DNA of 20,928 nt, taken from the IMG/VR virus record IMGVR_UViG_3300030390_000523, positions 1-20,928 of that record. One strand, written 5' to 3'. Numbering within the stretch: the stretch's first letter is position 1; every line of letters begins with the position of its first letter. The notes under the pieces are model-generated. The model was not told where the DNA came from. It saw nothing but the letters and a program-made list of their open reading frames with translations, and did no database searches. This DNA comes from a virus. Positions 15,949 through 20,928 of this stretch are shown here, piece by piece. The position numbers and the translations under genes were made by a program.

Positions 15949-17490
15949 CTAGCTTGCAACTATGTCAGTTATAAGCACCGGAGGAGTTATCTCTAAAACC
16001 TCAGCAGTATTATTACCATTTGCTAAACGGATAATGCTGTCTTGGAAGAAGTTTCTCATCTGCACTCTTGAAGATGCGGATGCACCTGCATAAGTTATAG
16101 TAAGAGTATCAGCTCCATCAGTAAGCCCGTTGTTTATTACAACAGTGTTTTCTGTTGGTGCACTTACCATTGATACATTATCAACTCCAATTAGCTTTGG
16201 TTGGTTCACAACCTCTTGCAATGATATGCTATTAAGCGTAAACGATGAGCCTATATCAGCGGCAGAATTAACATCAATACCAAAATATATACCACTATCA
16301 GAACCTTGCCTTGTGTATCTAAATTCATTTTCACCTAGCTTTAATTTAATACGGTAGTAGCCTGAGCCATTATACCAAATAAAATCAGAAGTACCTACTA
16401 TTGATTCAACATCAATTTTAAGAAGATACTCTTGATTCGTAGCTGTAAAATTATCTGACGCTGCAATATGATTGAAGCCTGTAGTTGCTGCGATAAACCT
16501 AACAGTCTTAGCTTGTAAATCAAATACAGAGTTTTGGCCTCCTGCATTATCTGAACCAAACCTTTCGTACCCATAAGCAAACTGATTGGTTGCTTGTAGA
16601 GAGATGTTTGCGTAGTTTGTTTGTTTAGCACCTGACCTGTTCCCTGCATAAAAGTTTACAACAGTGGATGTACCGTCAGCTACAAACGTAAGACTACCTG
16701 AACCACTCGTAACATCAACATCTACTGCAGCTAATCCGTTAACATTCCAAATAGCTATACTATTGTCAGCTAAATCTCCTGTAACACTAGCTACATTAAA
16801 CTTATATTCAGTACCTATAACTGTAGGGATGTTTAATTTAACCAATTGACCACCACTACTAGATATAGCTTGAAGTACACTAGATTGAATATTTGCTGAA
16901 GAAAGATTGTTGGTAGACCACTGAGGTAAAGTAATTACAGCAGTACCGTCAGCTATATCCGTAAAATTACCGTCACTTACAAGTTCAACAATACCTACCT
17001 GTTTAACAGATATATTATCAAACTCCATATATGCTCCTGATGTAACTGTCCCTGTTTTTATTAATAAATATAGGTCTTGAGTTGAAGTTGCAGTAAAAAT
17101 GTAACTATGAATCCCATTTGTTTGAAACCTAGTTCCACTCAAAACATCACCTGTATTAAATGTTGTTCCTAAAAAAAGTTGAGATTGTGCATTTGAAGAC
17201 GTTCCTTGAAAACTTTCATATTTTATCTCATACGTTTTACCTGAAACTACTGATAACGTAGGTACTCCATTAATAGATGTAAATCCTGCAGCACTTCCAT
17301 CTCCATTTGTTACACGGATTTTATCATTAACAATACTTAACTCTGCTGCAGAGTCATTGCCGGTCCAACCCGATAACCCTGATGAGAAATCACCGTTTGC
17401 TATCAATTCAGGACCGTACCCCTCAAAAGAACCATTACTTAGGACCTCAGGTCCCAAGTATGATTTGTTTAGTTTTAAAAAATTTGCCAT
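15949..17490 (-). CDS. Paralogue 4: putative capsid decoration/head-fibre protein with two to three jelly-roll modules
   Basis: The 513-residue protein starts MANFLKLNKS, like its three upstream neighbours, and ends in the shared small domain (about 430-513), with T-L-T-I-T-Y, then R-V-Q-M-R-N-F-F-Q-D-S-I-I-R-L-A and L-I-T-D-I. Between these lie inserts resembling carbohydrate-binding (CBM4/9-like) jelly rolls. Module 1 (about 28-165) begins LIANGDFSSGLSGW and closes with M-E-F-D-N-I-S-V-K-Q-V. Module 2 (167-300) begins LVSDGNF and closes Y-A-N-I-S-L-Q. A less clear module 3 (301-428) closes L-N-S-I-S-L-Q-E-V. Residues 13-23 and 26-36 look like a short partial duplication (GPE.L.NG.F). The gene follows the previous paralogue with a 1-nt gap and ends before a terminator. 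Surface exposure and glycan binding are inferred. Confidence 0.55.
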   Translation of the reverse strand: MANFLKLNKSYLGPEVLSNGSFEGYGPELIANGDFSSGLSGWTGNDSAAELSIVNDKIRVTNGDGSAAGFTSINGVPTLSVVSGKTYEIKYESFQGTSSNAQSQLFLGTTFNTGDVLSGTRFQTNGIHSYIFTATSTQDLYLLIKTGTVTSGAYMEFDNISVKQVGIVELVSDGNFTDIADGTAVITLPQWSTNNLSSANIQSSVLQAISSSGGQLVKLNIPTVIGTEYKFNVASVTGDLADNSIAIWNVNGLAAVDVDVTSGSGSLTFVADGTSTVVNFYAGNRSGAKQTNYANISLQATNQFAYGYERFGSDNAGGQNSVFDLQAKTVRFIAATTGFNHIAASDNFTATNQEYLLKIDVESIVGTSDFIWYNGSGYYRIKLKLGENEFRYTRQGSDSGIYFGIDVNSAADIGSSFTLNSISLQEVVNQPKLIGVDNVSMVSAPTENTVVINNGLTDGADTLTITYAGASASSRVQMRNFFQDSIIRLANGNNTAEVLEITPPVLITDIVAS

Positions 17491-17491
17491 C

Positions 17492-18847
17492 TTATGAAAG
17501 TGTTATAGCTGTTGTTGTCAACACCTGATTATATTTATGGTCTCTAAACTCATTAAGAGGAATATCTAACCTACTAGCCGTTGCTGACCGAGCGTTTAAT
17601 CTCTGAACAAACATCTCAATCACGTCAGCCACAAAGTATGTGTTAACCGCATCGTTAAGCTGTGTTAGAGTTACCTTATCGGCTTGAGGGCCTGCAGCAA
17701 ACCAAAAAGATGATAGGTTAGGCGAACTTGAAGCCTCGTCATACTCAGAGATAATGTAATTGTCTATACGAAGAAGTTGATTCCCTCTTGTATCACCGTT
17801 AGGCGCAAAGATAAAGAATGAGTCTCCTGCATCTGAAAGAATATCGTTAGATAATAACAATACGTCATTGCTTATTACTTGCAAAACAACAGCCTCGGTA
17901 TCATCGCTATAGTTAAACACTACATCACCAACCTTACATTGCTTTAAGAAATCACCACCCACTACCTGTAGATAGTTGTACTGAACCTCTTTAACTGTAA
18001 TACCACTTAATGTAAATGTTAGGGCATTAGTTCCTGAAACAAATCTTAAATCAGGAGATGTGCCTTGGCCTTCATCATAAACAGAGTAAAATAAGTTACT
18101 ACCATCAGTAGACCTAAACTTCAAGTCAGTTCCAACCTGACCAAATGCTCCCGTACTACTAATACCTGCAGTGCTTGCTTGACTCATATCAGATAAGGTA
18201 AACCCTACTTGATATGACTTACTGTCTACAAGTTGTGAGGTTATATTAGATACTAAATAGTCAGTATTAGTAGCTACACCTCTAGAAGCTGACGAACCAT
18301 TCAAAGTCCAACCATTTCCTGCGGTAAAGTTTGCAGGGATATAATCACTAGAAACTATCTCTTCACCTAAAACAAACGGTACTTCTTTAATGGATATAGA
18401 ATCTACATAGAATTGTGCTACAGCACTGTCACCTCTTAAAAATATATTTCCTGAATTTGTTCGTGCGCCTGTAAAGGTACCTGTTAGTGTTTGCCAAGAA
18501 CCTGTTGTTGTTGTAGAAACAAAATCATTAGGTGCATCTTCATCTACAGCATCAACTCTAAAAGCTCCACTAACTAAGAAAACTTCTACAGTAATTTGGT
18601 ATTTTACGCCATTAACAAAATCAAAAGGTTGCTTTACTCTTGATTGACCTGTAGCAGTAACATTAATATTTGCAACATTACTTCTGCCCTCGTGTGTACC
18701 AATCGTAATGGTAGCTCCATTTTCAGCTTGCCAAGCAGTTGTACCCGCCGGAAAGTCTCCATCAACAACCAACTCCTGCGACCCGTAGGTTGGAGTGACT
18801 GCTTGACCGCCTGCCACTTGAAGTGGTATTCCTAAATACTTTGCCAT
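17492..18847 (-). CDS. Paralogue 3: putative capsid decoration/head-fibre protein with two jelly-roll modules
   Basis: The 451-residue protein starts MAKYLGIPLQ and ends in the shared small domain (about 360-451: D-K-V-T-L-T, N-T-Y-F-V-A-D-V-I-E-M-F-V, then T-T-T-A-I-T-L-S). Insert 1 (24-156) opens ELVVDGDFPAGTTAW and closes F-Y-V-D-S-I-S-I-K-E-V, the usual signature of CBM4/9-like jelly rolls. Insert 2 (160-289) opens LGEEIVSSDY, has G-N-G-W-T-L, and closes T-L-S-G-I-T-V-K-E-V. Residues 298-350 form a small beta block (CKVGDVVFNY to AGDSFFIF) resembling one in the 265-residue tail protein. It lies 10 nt after paralogue 2. The most likely role is a virion surface protein; whether it decorates the capsid or forms a fibre cannot be told from sequence. 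Confidence 0.55.
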   Translation of the reverse strand: MAKYLGIPLQVAGGQAVTPTYGSQELVVDGDFPAGTTAWQAENGATITIGTHEGRSNVANINVTATGQSRVKQPFDFVNGVKYQITVEVFLVSGAFRVDAVDEDAPNDFVSTTTTGSWQTLTGTFTGARTNSGNIFLRGDSAVAQFYVDSISIKEVPFVLGEEIVSSDYIPANFTAGNGWTLNGSSASRGVATNTDYLVSNITSQLVDSKSYQVGFTLSDMSQASTAGISSTGAFGQVGTDLKFRSTDGSNLFYSVYDEGQGTSPDLRFVSGTNALTFTLSGITVKEVQYNYLQVVGGDFLKQCKVGDVVFNYSDDTEAVVLQVISNDVLLLSNDILSDAGDSFFIFAPNGDTRGNQLLRIDNYIISEYDEASSSPNLSSFWFAAGPQADKVTLTQLNDAVNTYFVADVIEMFVQRLNARSATASRLDIPLNEFRDHKYNQVLTTTAITLS

Positions 18848-18857
18848 ACCTATATAT

Positions 18858-19184
18858 TTAAGATAAAACTACTCCTGTAATAGCCATTAAAGAGCCGTCT
18901 GCTGTTTTAATAGAAGCTAAGTTTAAAGTCTGAATTGTTTCTCTCCAATTAGAGCTATGTAGATTTACAATAGCGTCTTGTATAGCATCTCTCATTGCAT
19001 AAATGTTAGATGCGTTAGGTTCCGTGTGAGTTAAAGTTATAATATCGTCAGAAGCAGACCCCGCACTATAATGAATTATAGTTGTGGTATCAGTACCTCT
19101 CTTTATTGTAGCTATCATATCAATACCTATAGTTACACTTGGACCACTATTTCCTGTTACCGGTAATTTTAAAAACTTTGCCAT
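18858..19184 (-). CDS. Paralogue 2: minimal-domain putative capsid decoration protein
   Basis: The 108-residue protein is the shared core without any insert. It starts MAKFLKLPVTGN, then has T-T-T-I-I-H-Y, I-I-T-L-T-H, Y-A-M-R-D-A-I-Q-D-A-I-V-N-L and the C-terminal L-N-L-A-S-I-K-T-A-D-G followed by I-T-G-V-V-L-S. The last two segments align well with paralogues 1 and 4. It has no signal peptide or membrane helix. It starts 2 nt after paralogue 1. Its small size and place between the capsid protein and the connector proteins fit a capsid-bound decoration protein, but no known family was recognised. Confidence 0.55.
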   Translation of the reverse strand: MAKFLKLPVTGNSGPSVTIGIDMIATIKRGTDTTTIIHYSAGSASDDIITLTHTEPNASNIYAMRDAIQDAIVNLHSSNWRETIQTLNLASIKTADGSLMAITGVVLS

Positions 19185-19186
19185 AA

Positions 19187-19498
19187 TTATGCGAATGTTA
19201 TACTAGTTAATTCTACTTGAGTCCCATCAGCCGCATTAATTCCTTTTAAATCTAAAGGAAAAACTACATCAGTATAAGAACTCTTCATTGATTCAGCCAT
19301 AGCATTTGAAATTGCTATACGTACACTATGGTCATTAGCAGCCATTGCACTATGTCCTATAGTAGCTTTATTACCACCTGCATAACTTGCAAAATCAATT
19401 ATTGTTTGTGTTGTTGAATTAGTTTCGCATAATAATAAAGGAAATACTTGAAGCAATTGCTTACCTTGATTGCCGTCTATTGAAAGATATTTAACCAT
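19187..19498 (-). CDS. Paralogue 1: minimal-domain putative capsid decoration protein
   Basis: The 103-residue protein starts MVKYLSIDGNQG and ends with L-D-L-K-G-I-N-A-A-D-G followed by E-L-T-S-I-T-F-A. The middle has T-T-Q-T-I-I-D-F, A-T-I-G-H-S and R-I-A-I-S-N-A-M, which line up with the same places in paralogue 2. It is the first gene after a terminator and a TATATTTG box (35 nt between box and ATG), so it probably heads a four-gene transcription unit. No Shine-Dalgarno sequence is visible; the leader is A/T-rich, as is common in Bacteroidota. The function is unknown. Confidence 0.55.
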   Translation of the reverse strand: MVKYLSIDGNQGKQLLQVFPLLLCETNSTTQTIIDFASYAGGNKATIGHSAMAANDHSVRIAISNAMAESMKSSYTDVVFPLDLKGINAADGTQVELTSITFA

Positions 19499-19533
19499 TT
19501 TATAAAGTTTTTAGTTAATAAAAAATATCCCTA

Positions 19534-19541
19534 CAAATATA
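19534..19541 (-). promoter_or_regulatory. Promoter-like TATATTTG box opening the paralogue array
   Basis: The minus strand reads T9-GC-TATATTTG-TAGGG immediately after a terminator, matching the Bacteroidota TAnnTTTG element. The predicted leader is about 28-30 nt. A nearly identical arrangement is found at 15885-15904. No -33 TTG element is visible. Confidence 0.6.
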
Positions 19542-19543
19542 GC

Positions 19544-19575
19544 AAAAAAAAAGGAAGCATTTCTGCCTCCCTTTT
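19544..19575 (-). terminator. Rho-independent terminator after the 250-residue gene
   Basis: On the minus strand GGAGGCA (19564-19570) pairs with TGCTTCC (19553-19559), with one G-T pair and a GAAA loop, followed by nine T. It starts just after the stop codon. Confidence 0.85.
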
Positions 19576-19576
19576 A

Positions 19577-20329
19577 CTACTTAGTCTCTGCGACTTTTTC
19601 TAGAAATTCTAGAACGTCTAGACCATCATCACTTTGTAAGTAAGATGAGACCACGTACAACGGGTCCTCTCCAAACGGAATAACAAGCATCCGTTTTTTA
19701 TTAGTAGGAGTATTAAAGAATACTTCCTTCTTATTCTTTCTAAAAGCTAACACGCCTTTATCAAAGAATGATTGTATCATTGAGTCGATATGTAAAGATG
19801 AGTCTCCTACAACCTGTAAGAATGCCGCAGGGTTCTGCTTAGCAAATAATAAAATATCTCTACGAAGCTCAGATGATGTAATTGTACTAGGGTCAGTACC
19901 AAACGCTACACGAGTAACCGCTTCTATTTGGTCTATACTTAACTCACGAGCTGCAATCAATGCATCAGCCTCTAAGTTTAAATCCTCTAGTACTTCAGAA
20001 GCCTCTTTGTTTTTATCAACTAAAGAATACTTAACATCCTTTGCAGGGTGTAAATCTAAAAACTTCTGTAATGCTTGGTTTGATTTTGGAACTGTTAAAA
20101 ACCCATCCTCAAATACAATTGGCTCTAGTATTGCGTTGCCATCTTGCTCATCCTCAAACGGACTCTGTTGGTTTCTTGCATATCGAAGTGCTCTTTGCTC
20201 TCCTTTATCCTCATCAAACCATAGTAATGGGAATCTTCTTGAATTTCTTGAAGCAAGCATAAACGATAAAGGTGCGTCTTGACCTAATAGCTTGTACTGC
20301 TTATCTACGTACTCTACTGTTTTTTTCAT
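19577..20329 (-). CDS. Conserved phage protein of unknown function next to the capsid gene
   Basis: The 250-residue protein is mostly soluble and mixed in charge, with no signal peptide or membrane helix. The region P-L-L-W-F-D-E-D-K-G then L-R-Y-A-R-N-Q-Q-S-P-F-E-D-E-Q-D-G-N-A (about 34-65) is one I recall as conserved in Bacteroidota phages near the capsid gene, without a known function. Later segments include L-N-L-E-A-D-A-L-I-A-A-R and R-R-D-I-L-L-F-A-K-Q-N-P-A-A-F-L, both helical. The ATG at 20329 is preceded by an A/T-rich leader with two AAATTCAAAT copies and no Shine-Dalgarno sequence. The gene sits between two terminators, so it may be expressed by read-through from the capsid unit. 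A head-associated or assembly role is possible but unproven. Confidence 0.6.
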   Translation of the reverse strand: MKKTVEYVDKQYKLLGQDAPLSFMLASRNSRRFPLLWFDEDKGEQRALRYARNQQSPFEDEQDGNAILEPIVFEDGFLTVPKSNQALQKFLDLHPAKDVKYSLVDKNKEASEVLEDLNLEADALIAARELSIDQIEAVTRVAFGTDPSTITSSELRRDILLFAKQNPAAFLQVVGDSSLHIDSMIQSFFDKGVLAFRKNKKEVFFNTPTNKKRMLVIPFGEDPLYVVSSYLQSDDGLDVLEFLEKVAETK

Positions 20330-20348
20330 TTGAATTTAATTTGAATTT

Positions 20349-20389
20349 AAAAAAAAAGTAAAAGGAGTCTGTTCGAACAGACTCCCTTT
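20349..20389 (-). terminator. Strong palindromic terminator after the major capsid gene
   Basis: A perfect 22-bp palindrome lies at 20364-20385 (half-site GGAGTCTGTTC), flanked on the minus strand by AAAG before and a long T-rich tract after (TTTTAC then nine or more T). It begins about 10 nt after the capsid gene stop. Confidence 0.9.
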
Positions 20390-20397
20390 ATAATCTA

Positions 20398-20928
20398 CTA
20401 CTCTTGGAATAAGAAGAAGTTGTTTGCACCTAAGGTACATACAGCTCTCTCAGACAAGAAGTTAACCTCCATTGCATCCAAGTCAGAAGTAGCTGCGCCA
20501 CCTGCTGAACCTGTAATCCAAGTCTTGTAACGTCTGTCTTCAGTTTGTGAAGCTCTGTAACGTACGTGTAAGAAAGGACGCTTAGCGTTCTTACCTAAGA
20601 TTTGGTCATATACTGAAGTTGAACCTGCAGGTACTAATAACCCATTGATTCGACCTGAACCTGCACCTGTCGGTAAACCACCACGCATAGTTGGGTCATT
20701 CAAGTACTTCCAATCAGACTTGTAGAAGTCATAACCTCTACGGAATCCTGTGAATCCTAAGTTCAACGCCATCTCTTGGTCATTGTCAAATAAACCATAT
20801 GAAGTACCACCTGCTCCGTAAGAGTTTTGTGCTGCTAACATATCGTCAATATCAAATCCAAACTGACGGTCAACGAATATTACGTTTTCCTCAATAGAAC
20901 CTTGCTTATCAAGACGTTGGATAATTGA
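20398..20928 (-). CDS. Major capsid protein, C-terminal 176 residues (5' end beyond window)
   Basis: The reading frame stays open to the right window edge: codons before the internal ATG at 20841 encode S-I-I-Q-R-L-D-K-Q-G-S-I-E-E-N-V-I-F-V-D-R-Q, so that ATG is not the true start. Segments A-L-N-L-G-F-T-G-F-R-R-G, Y-D-F-Y-K-S-D-W-K-Y-L-N-D, P-A-G-S-T-S-V-Y-D-Q-I-L-G, R-P-F-L-H-V-R-Y-R-A-S and E-V-N-F-L-S-E-R-A-V-C then N-N-F-F-L-F match, from memory, the C-terminal part of HK97-fold major capsid proteins of crAss-like and related Bacteroidota phages. It forms the shell of the head. A palindromic terminator right after the stop is usual for this very highly expressed gene. The family call is good; the exact lineage is less sure. 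Confidence 0.8.
   Translation of the reverse strand, partial: SIIQRLDKQGSIEENVIFVDRQFGFDIDDMLAAQNSYGAGGTSYGLFDNDQEMALNLGFTGFRRGYDFYKSDWKYLNDPTMRGGLPTGAGSGRINGLLVPAGSTSVYDQILGKNAKRPFLHVRYRASQTEDRRYKTWITGSAGGAATSDLDAMEVNFLSERAVCTLGANNFFLFQE

Noticed and set aside
16398-16649. Minus-strand 83-codon frame inside the 513-residue gene
   Set aside because: It overlaps a well-supported gene in another frame, is low in complexity (Gln/Leu) and has no own initiation signal.
18812-18824. Palindrome CCACTTGAAGTGG near the start of the 451-residue gene
   Set aside because: It is within coding sequence, has no T tract and no regulatory context; likely chance.
15949-18847. Diversity-generating retroelement targets in the jelly-roll genes
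   Set aside because: No reverse transcriptase gene and no template/variable repeat pair were seen in the window.
73-20282. Many plus-strand open frames of 60-116 codons
   Set aside because: All lie opposite long minus-strand genes, have shadow-like composition and lack any leader, family pattern or consistent spacing.
20398-20841. Capsid gene starting at the ATG at 20841
   Set aside because: The frame stays open upstream to the window edge and encodes residues typical of the capsid protein family, so this Met is internal.

Overview
The window looks like part of the virion-structure region of a tailed, podovirus-type bacteriophage that infects a member of the Bacteroidota, most likely a marine flavobacterium. 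The lineage call rests on remembered family patterns: the major capsid protein, the two connector/ring proteins and the giant muzzle/stabilisation protein all read like crAss-like (Crassvirales-type) phage proteins. Host clues are TAnnTTTG promoter-like boxes, the near absence of Shine-Dalgarno sequences and an AT-rich genome. No database search was possible. All genes lie on the minus strand, so transcription runs from high to low coordinates. I see no convincing gene on the plus strand, no tRNA, no CRISPR array and no insertion sequence.

In transcription order, the right edge holds the 3' end of the major capsid protein gene (open at the window edge), closed by a strong palindromic terminator. 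Next is a conserved 250-residue protein of unknown function with its own terminator. Then come four tandem genes (15949-19498) that appear to be paralogues. All start with a short M(A/V)(K/N)(F/Y)L segment and end with the same small domain. Two of them carry two or three inserted jelly-roll, carbohydrate-binding-like modules. They are good candidates for capsid decoration or head-fibre proteins. This block also ends in a terminator.

The remaining 15.9 kb read as one long late operon with 1-nt overlaps or very short gaps. It encodes two connector/ring (head-to-tail adaptor) proteins, a 1556-residue muzzle/stabilisation protein of the tail nozzle, a 345-residue cysteine-containing tail protein and a 265-residue stand-alone muzzle-associated domain. 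It then enters what looks like an ejection-protein cassette: a degenerate GNAT-like protein (134 residues), an Ala/Gln-rich internal protein (277), a coiled-coil internal protein (746) and a giant protein (at least 1397 residues, open at the left edge). The order and sizes closely parallel T7 gp13-gp14-gp15-gp16. The giant protein carries an HEFGH zinc-metallopeptidase motif with a downstream EE...VE motif, resembling the peptidase domains of ArdC-like and phage 'polyvalent' proteins.

Two of the three terminators are followed directly by an almost identical T9-GC(G)-TATATTTG stretch, suggesting a reused terminator-plus-promoter cassette that divides the late region into transcription units. 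The most interesting items are the metallopeptidase in the probable ejected giant protein, the four-gene paralogous array with growing numbers of jelly-roll inserts, and the repeated terminator/promoter cassette.
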